A stretch of 64,000 nt of DNA from CBDBJK01 sp965206395 (GTDB lineage Bacteria; Chloroflexota; Dehalococcoidia; Lucifugimonadales; CATOSD01). A program made the position numbers and the translations under genes. The DNA lies in assembly GCA_965206395.1 (NCBI GenBank), contig CBDBJK010000038.1:186001-250000 (forward strand). Direction: 5' to 3'. The notes under the pieces are model-generated. The model was not told the origin of the DNA and did no database searches. It was given only the letters and a program-made list of their open reading frames with translations. Positions 1 through 8,660 of the stretch are shown here, piece by piece. Every line of letters begins with the position of its first letter. Positions within the stretch are counted from its first letter, which is position 1.

Positions 1-486
1 GAATTGGACGATCTTAGGGAAAATGAGATACGAAAGATCTCCCACCGCCTTCATCCCAGCATCATTAGACTGGGTCTGTGCGCTGGCTTGAGGTTTCTGC
101 GTGACCAGTACGAGCGAGCGATTCCAATTGACCTGGACATCTCCGAAAAAGTGCTTGAGATGGAACCACTGGAAGGGTCGACTATTCCCTCGAACATCCG
201 GCTGGGCCTCTACAGGGTTGCGGAAGAGGCGATAGGCAACGTCATAAAACACTCCGGCGCAACCAAGATGCTGATACATCTATGGGTCCCCGAAGGTGAC
301 GACTCGCTGCGACTGGTGGTTGAGGATAACGGAAGCGGATTCGAGGTAGGCGTCAATCAGGGAACGAGCCTCGGCCTTGCCACGATCAAGGATTACGTAG
401 ACGCTGTTGGGGGATTCTTCGAACTGGATTCCGCTCCACAAAAGGGTACCAGGGTGACTGCGGGGATCTCACTTGAAATTCAATAG
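1..486 (+). CDS. Sensor histidine kinase, C-terminal part (NarX/DegS-like), partial at window start
   Basis: The reading frame is open from the first base, so the N-terminal sensor region lies outside the window. The visible part starts in a HisKA_3-type dimerisation segment with the phospho-acceptor context ISHRLHPS (about residues 12-19). A HATPase_c domain follows, with an N-box like EEAIGNVIKHSGA and the G-boxes DNGSGF and TSLGLATIKD. Such kinases autophosphorylate on His and pass the phosphate to NarL-type regulators. The response regulator at 557-1213 is convergent and is the obvious partner candidate, although that pairing is inferred from position only. The family is clear; the signal is unknown because the sensor is missing. 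Confidence 0.88.
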   Translation, partial: ELDDLRENEIRKISHRLHPSIIRLGLCAGLRFLRDQYERAIPIDLDISEKVLEMEPLEGSTIPSNIRLGLYRVAEEAIGNVIKHSGATKMLIHLWVPEGDDSLRLVVEDNGSGFEVGVNQGTSLGLATIKDYVDAVGGFFELDSAPQKGTRVTAGISLEIQ

Positions 487-556
487 TCCTGCGAGCCTAT
501 CTAGCTGACATCGGATGTCTGTATTACTTTGAGGGAATGATGCGTTCTCAGCGGTA

Positions 557-1213
557 TCAATTGTCGCGGGTCTGGTCAAGATAAGCCCTGACTGCTGCAA
601 CTCTGGGGTCGATTTGACCATCTGGTTTTATCTCCAGCTTTACGACAACACTCTTGAAGTAGCTGCGCACCTTGTCTTCGCCAACGATCATCTGCTTAGA
701 GATAGCCGCATCGCTAAAGCCCTGCGTTATCAGTTCCAAAACCTTCAGTTCTTCCATCGTCAACTTTGCCAGGGCAGTGTCTTCCCTGGGTTTCAGCACG
801 TCGGTCACAAATGGATCGATGACTATCATTCCCCAAGCAGCACCCTTTATTGCGCGGGCAACGGTTTCAAAGTCCCTGACGTTGCGCTTTATTAGATAGG
901 ACCAACCCGCAGACGTAACAATGAACTGCTTGGCCCGGTGGTTGGATAACAATACAATTCCCATAGTAGGCCGTTGAGCCTTGATCGCGTACCCTGCCTG
1001 AATCCCTGTGATGCCCTCGCCAAGCTCAATATCCATCAGCATCACTTCGGGCTTCAAGGTTTTCGCAAGCTCAACAGCAAGCTCCCCGGTCTCAGCCTCT
1101 CCGACGACTTCGATTTCAGGATCGTTGGAAAGTTGTGACCGAAGCATCTCTCGAAACAATGGCTCGTCTTCGACTATTATAACTCTTGTGGCAATCACCA
1201 CTGTGCTCCTCAT
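557..1213 (-). CDS. Response regulator, NarL/LuxR-like
   Basis: The protein is 218 residues. The N-terminal receiver domain reads VIIVEDEPLFREML, with the phospho-acceptor Asp in EVMLMDIEL and a conserved Lys in YLIKRNV. The C-terminal helix-turn-helix is LuxR-like (LTMEELKVLELITQGFSDAAI) but diverges in its recognition helix, so DNA binding is likely rather than certain. The frame stays open upstream to 1396. The ATG at 1213 is chosen because AAGGCGAGGA lies just before it and the receiver domain begins a few residues later. It ends convergently to the histidine kinase at 1-486 and would be phosphorylated by it or a similar kinase. Confidence 0.85.
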   Translation of the reverse strand: MRSTVVIATRVIIVEDEPLFREMLRSQLSNDPEIEVVGEAETGELAVELAKTLKPEVMLMDIELGEGITGIQAGYAIKAQRPTMGIVLLSNHRAKQFIVTSAGWSYLIKRNVRDFETVARAIKGAAWGMIVIDPFVTDVLKPREDTALAKLTMEELKVLELITQGFSDAAISKQMIVGEDKVRSYFKSVVVKLEIKPDGQIDPRVAAVRAYLDQTRDN

Positions 1214-1315
1214 TCCTCGCCTTAAAGAATAAACTTCGGCAGCTCCTGGCGAAACCGCAAGCCCATAACCGCCAATTTTATTTAACATCAACAGCCGCGA
1301 TTCACTGAGGTGGAG

Positions 1316-1321
1316 TATAAT
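1316..1321 (+). promoter_or_regulatory. Candidate -10 box (TATAAT) for the MBL-fold gene
   Basis: A perfect TATAAT sits 32 bases before the chosen ATG at 1353. No good -35 hexamer is seen at the usual 16-18 base spacing, so this is only a weak candidate. Confidence 0.3.
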
Positions 1322-1352
1322 ACGGCTTATCCTGTTGGAGGCTCTAAATGAA

Positions 1353-2219
1353 ATGGCTCGTATATTCGTTCTAGGCGCTGGCACGCCGACTCCCACTGCA
1401 GAGCGGTTTGGCTCCTCTCATGTGCTGCAACTCGGCGATGAGTATCTAATGTTCGATTGCGGCCCAGCTACTACCCACAAATTGGTAAAGGCCGGACTGT
1501 TCCCCACGCAGATAGGCTATCTTTTCTTCACCCATCACCACTTCGACCATGATGTTGATTATCCATGCTTTCTTTTGACACGATGGGATCAAAGCGTAGG
1601 CAAAGAAAAGGAGCTTGAAGTCGTCGGTCCTGCTCTCACAGAAAGGCTCACACATCGCCTGCTAGATGAAAACGAGGGCGCTTTTGCCCACGACTGGCTC
1701 GCCAGAGTGAACGCACGCGGCAGCCAACGAGTGTTCGTAAACCGAGGCGGAACCCTCCCGCGCAAGCCACCCTCGGTTACAGTCAAAGACATTGGCCCCG
1801 GGAAGGTGTTTAAGGGCAAGAACTGGGAAGTGACCGCTGCAGTCGCCGAACACGCTCAGCCTTGGCTGGACTCCCTGGCTTACCGGGTGGACTCTGCTGA
1901 AGGCAGCTTCGTATTCACCGGCGACACGCGACCCTGCCAGAGCGTGTCCGACCTGGCGAAAAACGCGGACGTTCTGCTGTGCTGCTGTTGGGATGACCAG
2001 GAGCGCATGGAGAGCCGGGACGAGGCAGGGATGTGTGGTACAGTCGATGCCGGGCGAATGGCGCAGGATGCCGGCGTAAAGAAGCTAGTGCTAGTGCACG
2101 TCGGCCCGGAGTTGGCGAACCACAGCGACATGGAAAAGGGCATTAAGGACATCAAGAAGGTGTACGACGGAGAAGTTATCTTTGCGGATGAGCTTATGTC
2201 ATTTTCAGTAGGAGCTTAG
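1353..2219 (+). CDS. Metallo-beta-lactamase-fold hydrolase, ribonuclease Z-like
   Basis: The protein is about 288 residues. It has the metal-binding HxHxDH motif in THHHFDHDVDY (about residues 61-71), a later FTGDTRP segment supplying the bridging Asp, and VLVHVGPE with a C-terminal His. The N-terminal IFVLGAGTPTP strand is typical of RNase Z/arylsulfatase-like members of the fold. It is probably a zinc hydrolase acting on an ester, lactone or phosphodiester; the substrate cannot be read from sequence. The ATG at 1353 is preferred over the upstream TTG at 1335, since GGAGG at 1337-1341 is well placed for it. It runs divergently from the response regulator. Confidence 0.8.
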   Translation: MARIFVLGAGTPTPTAERFGSSHVLQLGDEYLMFDCGPATTHKLVKAGLFPTQIGYLFFTHHHFDHDVDYPCFLLTRWDQSVGKEKELEVVGPALTERLTHRLLDENEGAFAHDWLARVNARGSQRVFVNRGGTLPRKPPSVTVKDIGPGKVFKGKNWEVTAAVAEHAQPWLDSLAYRVDSAEGSFVFTGDTRPCQSVSDLAKNADVLLCCCWDDQERMESRDEAGMCGTVDAGRMAQDAGVKKLVLVHVGPELANHSDMEKGIKDIKKVYDGEVIFADELMSFSVGA

Positions 2220-2259
2220 TAAATAGTAGATATACCCAACGCCGTGAGTGCCAAGCGTT

Positions 2260-2351
2260 CTGACCTCACCCCCGTCCCCTCTCCGTGAACGAGAGGGGTG
2301 ACTGAAAACCAGGTCTCTTTTTCCTTCCGCGGAAGGATGGAGTGAGGTCAG
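2260..2351. repeat. Palindromic intergenic repeat R1, copy 1
   Basis: This 92-bp element is bounded by CTGACCTCAC and its inverse GTGAGGTCAG. Its left half matches, in opposite orientation, the element at 60685-60795, including a CCCCTCTCC/GAGAGGGG hairpin. Its right half carries the 16-bp palindrome TCCTTCCGCGGAAGGA (2322-2337), which also occurs inside the R2 elements at 46730 and 48390. It lies between convergent genes and has no ORF, resembling a small non-autonomous (MITE/REP-like) element. Confidence 0.7.
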
Positions 2352-2403
2352 CGCTACGCCAGCAACAATCGGTATGTCATCTGGATAACATACCTACCCC
2401 CTC

Positions 2404-3354
2404 TTAGCTCACCTTGACTAGCTTCTTGAGGCTCCTGTATTCCTTTGGCGGGTCGAGATGACTGCCACGAATCGTGAAGGCGACCTCACCAACGTAGATG
2501 TCCCCATGTGAGTCCACCGCGATTCCGTGTGGCGCAATGAACTTGCCTGCTTCATCACCCTCTTCGGCGTCGCCGAACCTGGCGAGGAGTTCGCCCTTTC
2601 TGCTCAGAATGCTCACACGATGGCCTAGACCAGGGGCATCGTCTACGCCACCCATGCCGTTGAGTTCTCCAATGTATATGTTTCCGTCGGGGCCAAGAGT
2701 CATGCCGTCCGGGCGGTGTATATTATTCCACATAGTAATAAACTTGCCGTCTGCGTCGAACACCTGCATCCGGTGACACTCCCTGTCGGCAACGTAAACA
2801 AGGTCATCGGCGTCCACCGCGACATTGTGAGGCCGAATGAACTGGCCCGCGTCTATACCAGGCTCGCCCCACGAGAGGATGAGCTTCCCATCAGGCGTAT
2901 ATTTGTGCACGCGAGAGTTCCCATAGCCATCAGTGATGTATATATTGCCTGTATTCGGAGAGACCGCAGCATGAGTAGGCCGGTTGAACGGCTCGCCACT
3001 CCATATCTTTGACGGCTCCCCTGTAGTGCCGATGGTCATCAATAGCTTGCCCTCAGAAGTGAATTTGGTGATTGTGTGGATGCCATCGTCTACACACCAC
3101 ACCGAATCATCGGGGCCGATCAAAATCCCGTGCGTGCGTTTTCCGAAAATTCCCTGGCCGAATGTCCGCAGAATGTTGCCCTCGCGGTCGAAGACAACAA
3201 TCGGATTATCTGCGTTCCTCGTAAACGCAAAAACTTCATCCTTCGAGTTCACTGCGACTCCCGGCGTTTCGATCAGACGGACGCCATCGGTCAGCTTCTC
3301 CCACTCGTCGAGTGCCTCATATTTGAAATTTCCTTCGCCTAAAATTACGCTCAT
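2404..3354 (-). CDS. NHL-repeat beta-propeller protein
   Basis: The 316-residue protein consists of repeated NHL-type blades, for example RPHNVAVDADDLVYVADREC, APHGIAVDSHGDIYVGEV and RPTHAAVSPNTGNIYITDGY. This makes a six-bladed propeller over nearly the whole length. The family includes peptidyl-alpha-hydroxyglycine lyase-like proteins and many binding scaffolds. There is no signal peptide, so a cytoplasmic location is likely. AGGGAG lies upstream of the ATG at 3354. It seems to be a single gene between intergenic repeat R1 and the groEL leader. The fold is clear; the ligand is not known. Confidence 0.82.
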   Translation of the reverse strand: MSVILGEGNFKYEALDEWEKLTDGVRLIETPGVAVNSKDEVFAFTRNADNPIVVFDREGNILRTFGQGIFGKRTHGILIGPDDSVWCVDDGIHTITKFTSEGKLLMTIGTTGEPSKIWSGEPFNRPTHAAVSPNTGNIYITDGYGNSRVHKYTPDGKLILSWGEPGIDAGQFIRPHNVAVDADDLVYVADRECHRMQVFDADGKFITMWNNIHRPDGMTLGPDGNIYIGELNGMGGVDDAPGLGHRVSILSRKGELLARFGDAEEGDEAGKFIAPHGIAVDSHGDIYVGEVAFTIRGSHLDPPKEYRSLKKLVKVS

Positions 3355-3677
3355 GATTTGTACTCCCTTTGCAAATCGATTTAAGCTGAATGCGACTCAG
3401 TGGTGTTGAATTAACGTGAGGGGTTCAGTCCGCATCCTATCGCAGCATATTGGCTATGTCAACCGGACTCTCGCGGCATCTGGCGCTAACAAAGACGACT
3501 CTACGTCGCGCCATTATTGTGGTAGAATATCTTCGCCTGTCTAGCCTATAAACGCGAGAGGCAAAATAGGATTCCGGTCAAGCCACTTTAAGTTATCTAA
3601 AGGTCAAACACGCCTGAGAATCGAGCTAATTCAAATCTAATCAAAATAGACAGATCCGGGAGGGGTGAATTTAATAG
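3355..3677. other. Intergenic region upstream of groEL
   Basis: This 323-bp stretch separates the divergent NHL and groEL genes. It contains an extended -10-like TGGTAGAAT (3530-3538) without a clear -35 box, and the groEL ribosome-binding site GGGAGGGG (3658-3665). No CIRCE (HrcA operator) inverted repeat was found, so HrcA control is not supported by what is visible. No small gene was recognised. Confidence 0.45.
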
Positions 3678-5279
3678 ATGGCAAAGCAAATTGAGCATAG
3701 CGAAGATGCTAGAAAACGACTTATGGAGGGATTCGATATTCTTGCCAGGGCAGTCGGCGTGACGCTTGGGCCAAGGGGCCGCAACGTTATACTGGGCAAG
3801 GATTTTGGCCCCCCACAGGTGTGCAGCGATGGCGTAACAATCGCCAAAGAGATTGAGTTGAAAGAGCCTTTCCAAAACATGGGCGCGCAATTGCTAAAAG
3901 AGGCCGCCAGCAAAACCAATGACGCGGTTGGAGACGGCACCACTACCTCGACCATTCTGGCCCAGAACATGGTGCGGCAGGGCTTCAAGAATATAGCCGC
4001 CGGGAGCAACCCGATGGCCCTGAAGAGGGGTATCGACAAGGCGGTGATTGCCCTGAAGGTCGAAATAGAGGCTATGGCCCAACCCGTTCAGGGGAGAACG
4101 CAGATTGCTCAGGTGGCTGTCCTTTCCGCACACGACGAGGAGATGGGCAACCTGTTAGCCGATGTTATGGAAAAGATTGGCGATGACGGCGTTATAACAG
4201 TCGAGGAATCCAAGGGACTGAGCTACGAAGTAGACTATGTTGAAGGAATGCAGATCGACAGGGGTTTCATCTCTCCTTACTTTGTGACCGACGCTGACAA
4301 GATGACTGCTGAGATGGAAAATCCTTATATCTTGATAACCACCGAGAAAATTTCATCTATGGCTGATTTGCTTCCCGTACTGGAAAAACTCACGCCCGTC
4401 AGCCGTAACTTTGTTGTGATTGCCGAGGATGTGGATGGCGAGGCCCTTGCTACGCTGGTCGTCAATAAACTTCGGGGAAACCTCAGTTGCCTCGCGGTGA
4501 AAGCGCCAGGGTTTGGAGAGCGACGCAAGGCCATACTGGATGACATGGCTGTTTTGTTCAATGCAACGGTCATCAGTGCAGACATAGGGCGAAAGCTGGA
4601 CTCAGTTGAAATATCTGACCTGGGCCGATGTCGTAGGATTGTCGCCGATAAAGACAACACTACTTTTGTTGAAGGGGCAGGAGAGCAGACAGCGATTGAT
4701 GCCCGAATCAAACAGTTAAAGTTACAGGCCGAGGAATCCTCGTCAGATTACGACCGTGAGAAGCTAGATGGACGCGCCGCTAAGCTCGCCGGAGGAGTGG
4801 CTGTCATCAAAGTTGGGGCATTCACTGAGGTCGAATTGCGTGAGAAAAGGCAGCGTCTTGAGGATGCACTGTCCGCAACTCGCGCGGCCATGGACGAAGG
4901 CATCGTAGCCGGTGGAGGGACATCGTTGGTTCGAGCGGCGCAAGCTGCCGTCAGCAAGATACAGGCCGAAGGAGACGAGCGCGTCGGCGCGCAGATTACA
5001 TTCGATGCCGTGGAAGGGCCTTTGAAGCTGATAGCGGAAAACGCCGGCGTTGCAGGTGATGTCGTGCTGGAAGACGTCAAAAACGGCGAAGGCGACTATG
5101 GATTTGACGCGGAAGCCGAGAAGTACGGGGCGATGCTGGAGATGGGTATCATAGACCCGGCCAAGGTCACCCGCTCTGCCCTCGAAAACGCGGCTAGCGT
5201 TGCCGGAATGGTACTGACGACCGAGTCCATTATGACAGAGCTTAATCCGGCGAAGTTGCCCGCCCCTTTTAACGATTAG
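3678..5279 (+). CDS. groEL: Chaperonin GroEL (60 kDa)
   Basis: The 533-residue protein aligns with GroEL throughout. It has the ATP-binding DGVTIAKEIEL (about 51-61), the catalytic-site loop GDGTTT (about 86-91), DEGIVAGGGTSLV near 405-417, and the C-terminal segment EKYGAMLEMGIIDPAKVTR. It would form the double-ring folding chamber with GroES. The C-terminus ends LPAPFND and lacks the Gly-Gly-Met repeat tail of the classical protein, and no groES gene is beside it. Both facts suggest this is a second, stand-alone paralogue or that groES is elsewhere. The start is fixed by GGGAGGGG twelve bases upstream. Confidence 0.96.
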   Translation: MAKQIEHSEDARKRLMEGFDILARAVGVTLGPRGRNVILGKDFGPPQVCSDGVTIAKEIELKEPFQNMGAQLLKEAASKTNDAVGDGTTTSTILAQNMVRQGFKNIAAGSNPMALKRGIDKAVIALKVEIEAMAQPVQGRTQIAQVAVLSAHDEEMGNLLADVMEKIGDDGVITVEESKGLSYEVDYVEGMQIDRGFISPYFVTDADKMTAEMENPYILITTEKISSMADLLPVLEKLTPVSRNFVVIAEDVDGEALATLVVNKLRGNLSCLAVKAPGFGERRKAILDDMAVLFNATVISADIGRKLDSVEISDLGRCRRIVADKDNTTFVEGAGEQTAIDARIKQLKLQAEESSSDYDREKLDGRAAKLAGGVAVIKVGAFTEVELREKRQRLEDALSATRAAMDEGIVAGGGTSLVRAAQAAVSKIQAEGDERVGAQITFDAVEGPLKLIAENAGVAGDVVLEDVKNGEGDYGFDAEAEKYGAMLEMGIIDPAKVTRSALENAASVAGMVLTTESIMTELNPAKLPAPFND

Positions 5280-5389
5280 AGGCCTGATGCCAGAGAGAAT
5301 GAGGCAGAGAACGTTCATGATTGTGGGTACAGATGATAAATCTAGCGGTTCACGCGGAGCGTACTCGTATTGAGGTGCGCTAATTAACA

Positions 5390-6403
5390 ATGGCTGAAGC
5401 AAACACTGAAATGGAAAAGACTGACCGCTCGGAAGCCAGGGGCGACGGTAATTTTACTATCGAGGCCATAGGGGTCAGCAAGAGCTTTGGTGACAGGAAG
5501 GCAGTCGACGACCTGTCCTTCAAGATACGAAGTGGCGAAGTGGTGGGTTTTCTGGGTCCAAACGGAGCAGGAAAGTCCACCACCATGAGGCTGCTAACAT
5601 CCTACTATACCCAGGACAGCGGCACAGTCCTTATCAACGGACTGGATACCCAGGAGCAAGATACGGTAACGAGACGAAGCATAGGTTACCTCCCTGAAAA
5701 TAACCCTCTTTATGGTGACCTGCTGGTAAGGGAATACCTGTCGTTTGTCGCTGACCTTCGGGGAATGTCTCGGTCAGAGCGACGCGACAACCTGGACCGC
5801 ACCATAGAAGAGACAGGCCTTAAGGAGGTCTACTACAGGCCGATTAACCAACTGTCCAAAGGCTATCGTCAAAGGGTCGGCCTCGCCCAAGCCATCCTGC
5901 ATAGACCCTCTATTCTCATCATGGATGAGCCGACGGAGGGCCTGGATCCAAACCAGCGCCTGACCATGCGAGAGCTAATCAGGTCTCTAGGACAAGACAG
6001 GACTGTGTTGCTCAGCACCCATGTCATGCAAGAGGTGGAGACGACATGCGAGCGAGTGCTGCTAATCAGTCGAGGAAAACTTGTCATAGATAGCTCGGTT
6101 GAGGACCTGCTAGTACAGGCCAAAGGGATGCGCTCCATTAACGTCGAGGTGGAAGGAAACGAGGTGGAGACAGCGCTGAAGCGTCTCACGGACGTAACAT
6201 CTGTCGATCGTCTGGCTCCGGTGGATGGCCGCAAGCGCTATGTCGTGTCTGTGTCTGGGGAGACAGACATTCGCCCAGAGATTTTCAGCCTCGCAAAGAA
6301 GAAAGACTGGGTGCTCTGGGAGTTGCATGAGGATAGGGCACGCCTTGAAGACGTATTCCATTCGCTGACTGCTGAATCAGCAGATGAAGAAGACGAAGGT
6401 TAG
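5390..6403 (+). CDS. ABC transporter ATP-binding protein, GldA-like
   Basis: The 337-residue protein is a single ABC ATPase. Walker A is GPNGAGKST (about 56-64), the signature is LSKGYRQRVG (about 154), Walker B is ILIMDEPTEGLDP (about 175) and the switch is STHVMQE (about 208). The C-terminal extension after about residue 235 is like that of GldA and NatA/CcmA-type exporters. It is followed by a fused permease/GldG-type protein with a 20-bp overlap, so the two surely form one transporter. It is translated from ATG 5390 behind TGAGGTG. The cargo is unknown. Confidence 0.9.
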   Translation: MAEANTEMEKTDRSEARGDGNFTIEAIGVSKSFGDRKAVDDLSFKIRSGEVVGFLGPNGAGKSTTMRLLTSYYTQDSGTVLINGLDTQEQDTVTRRSIGYLPENNPLYGDLLVREYLSFVADLRGMSRSERRDNLDRTIEETGLKEVYYRPINQLSKGYRQRVGLAQAILHRPSILIMDEPTEGLDPNQRLTMRELIRSLGQDRTVLLSTHVMQEVETTCERVLLISRGKLVIDSSVEDLLVQAKGMRSINVEVEGNEVETALKRLTDVTSVDRLAPVDGRKRYVVSVSGETDIRPEIFSLAKKKDWVLWELHEDRARLEDVFHSLTAESADEEDEG

Positions 6404-8660
6404 CAGAAGCGGAATGCGTTCATTATTCGCGCTCGTAAGGAAAGACCTCAAAGGGTATCTCGACCAGCCAACAGGGTATATACTGCTAGTCGTCTTCGCT
6501 GGTGTGGTGTCCTATATGTTCTTTTTTACACCTTTCGGTGTGTCGTCAGAAGCCTCCACGCGAAACCTTTTCACAGCGATGCCCTGGCTATTGATGGTCT
6601 TCGTACCCGCGTCTACCATGCGGCTGTTGGCCGAAGAACAACGGGACGGCACACTTGAAATTCTGCTCACCCAGCCCATTCAAGGATGGATAGTTTTGCT
6701 TGCGAAATTCCTTTCGGGTTTCGCATTCGTTAGCATATTTATCGTCTCCACTATTGGAATACCTATCGCTCTAGCGACTGCGGGAGACGTTGACGTAGGC
6801 GCGGTTATCGCCCAATACGTTGGAAGCCTCTTCCTATCAGCTTCCTTCGTTGCTATCGGTCTATTTACATCAAGCCTGACTAGAAACCAGATCGTAGCCT
6901 TTATACTGGGCCTTTTCTTTATCGCGGCGTTGCTGCTGGTCGGGTTGGACGTGATAGCCGACGGCCTGCCCAGCCGTGTCTCAGGCCTCTTGCAGACCCT
7001 CAGCCCTGTAACGCACTTCTCAAGCATGGCAAGGGGAGTCATAGACCTTCGCGATGTGCTGTACTTCATCGCGCTGGTTTCAACATTGCTCAGCGCGACC
7101 TATCTTTCAATTCGAAGCAAAAGCCTCAGCCATCATTCTTTGCAGTACCGTAATCTTCAACTGGGTGTAGTTGGCCTTATCATATTTAGCCTTTTGATAG
7201 GCTGGTTCGGATCGTCGATAGGCGGCAGGCTGGACCTCACAGGGGAAAAACTGTTCACAATGAGTTCTGCCACATCCGAGATACTTTCTGGTCTGGACGA
7301 CCTTCTGACAGTTGAGTTGTTTCAATCAAAGGACCCGCCCGCGCAGGTCTCTTTAGTGACTCGCAGTGTGAACGATTTTCTCAAAGACTTCGCCGCCAAT
7401 TCAGGTGGCAATGTGAAGCTGGTTCGAAAATTTCCCGACGAGGACGACAAGGCCGCGCGGAAGGCTCAACTTATTGGCGTTCCGCAGATGCAATTCAACG
7501 TGCAAAGTCAAGGTGAGTTGCAGATTAAGACGGGCTACCTTGGCCTATCAATGACGTACGCAGACCGCCGCGAGGTTATGCCATTCATCAACACTATAGA
7601 CGGTTTCGAGTATCGCCTATCAAGCCTCGCCTTCAGAATGATACAGCAAGAGCGTAAGAGGGTGACTTTCCTCAGAGGACACGGAGAGAAGACGACTGAC
7701 GGGGAGCTTCAGACTCTTGCTTTCATATTGTCACAGCAATACGAGATCACGGACATTGAACCCGCGGATGGCGGAACGATAGACCTGAGCAGCGTTGACG
7801 TGCTTATCATCGCCGGCCCTACTCAGCAGATTTCAGATGAAGTCCGAGCTTCTGTATCCAGTTATTTGGACGGAGGCGGCAAGGCAATGATACTCGTCGA
7901 CGCAGTGACTATTGATCCGCAAAGGCTGATTGCTTTGCCAAATCGATTTAGCTTCGCGGATTTTGTGGGCAATTACGGAGTTGTGATTGACGACACCATC
8001 GCCTTCGATGTGCGTTCCTACGAGACGCTGCCATTTGGGACTCAGGGAGGAAGTGTAGCAATTCCTTTCCCCTACTGGATGCGAGTGCCTACGGTTGATT
8101 CTAAGGTCGCTGGCGAAGTCGAGTCGGTAGTGTTGCCCTGGGCAAGCACCATTGGATTTCTTACCGAATCGACGCTTGAGAAGATTTCGCTATTGGAGAC
8201 CACGCCCTTTGGAGCAGTCGATTACGACTATCGCAATAACCCTGATGTCAGCCCTAATTCACGGGCCTTGATAGATGTGACAGAGGCAGACCTTTTCCAG
8301 AGCCAGATGGCAGTAGCAGTCGCCGGGCCTGTCAACTCATCCAATGGCAGCGAAGCGGACTTCCGCCTGGTCGTAGTTGGAGACTCCGACTGGATTTCCG
8401 ATTCGGTCGTTAACCAGTATCAGGAGAATATCGGACTAGCGCTCAACCTCGTGGACTGGCTCGCTCAGGAAGACGCTCTGGCGAGCATACGCTCGAAAGT
8501 CATTTCGTCTCGCCAATTGCTGTACGATTCACCAACTCATAAGAATATCGTTCAGTATGGCAACCTCATTGGGGTTCCGGCGTTGCTGGTAGTTATCGGA
8601 TTTCTTCGATTCGTTCGGAGGCGCAATATCAGTCAGAGGATGTACAGCCGTGAAAAGTAG
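6384..8660 (+). CDS. Fused ABC-2 permease (GldF-like) and GldG-like protein
   Basis: The 758-residue protein has two parts. Residues of about 15-250 hold an ABC-2 permease with some six membrane spans. After a further span near 255-275 comes a large extracytoplasmic GldG-type domain (DLTGEKLFTMSSATSEIL through RLVVVGDSDW, about 285-690). It closes with a membrane anchor near 728-745 (VPALLVVIGFLRFVRRR). In Bacteroidota these are separate gldF and gldG genes; here they are one polypeptide. ATG 6414 (MRSLFALVRKD) is an equally good start and would remove the overlap with the ATPase gene. It works with the ATPase upstream and the DUF4340 protein downstream. Confidence 0.87.
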   Translation: MKKTKVSRSGMRSLFALVRKDLKGYLDQPTGYILLVVFAGVVSYMFFFTPFGVSSEASTRNLFTAMPWLLMVFVPASTMRLLAEEQRDGTLEILLTQPIQGWIVLLAKFLSGFAFVSIFIVSTIGIPIALATAGDVDVGAVIAQYVGSLFLSASFVAIGLFTSSLTRNQIVAFILGLFFIAALLLVGLDVIADGLPSRVSGLLQTLSPVTHFSSMARGVIDLRDVLYFIALVSTLLSATYLSIRSKSLSHHSLQYRNLQLGVVGLIIFSLLIGWFGSSIGGRLDLTGEKLFTMSSATSEILSGLDDLLTVELFQSKDPPAQVSLVTRSVNDFLKDFAANSGGNVKLVRKFPDEDDKAARKAQLIGVPQMQFNVQSQGELQIKTGYLGLSMTYADRREVMPFINTIDGFEYRLSSLAFRMIQQERKRVTFLRGHGEKTTDGELQTLAFILSQQYEITDIEPADGGTIDLSSVDVLIIAGPTQQISDEVRASVSSYLDGGGKAMILVDAVTIDPQRLIALPNRFSFADFVGNYGVVIDDTIAFDVRSYETLPFGTQGGSVAIPFPYWMRVPTVDSKVAGEVESVVLPWASTIGFLTESTLEKISLLETTPFGAVDYDYRNNPDVSPNSRALIDVTEADLFQSQMAVAVAGPVNSSNGSEADFRLVVVGDSDWISDSVVNQYQENIGLALNLVDWLAQEDALASIRSKVISSRQLLYDSPTHKNIVQYGNLIGVPALLVVIGFLRFVRRRNISQRMYSREK

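Noticed and set aside
3355..3677. CIRCE operator for HrcA before groEL
   Set aside because: No TTAGCACTC/GAGTGCTAA pair could be found.
4764..5402. Minus-strand ORF of 212 codons within groEL
   Set aside because: Shadow of the groEL reading frame; no ribosome-binding site or family.
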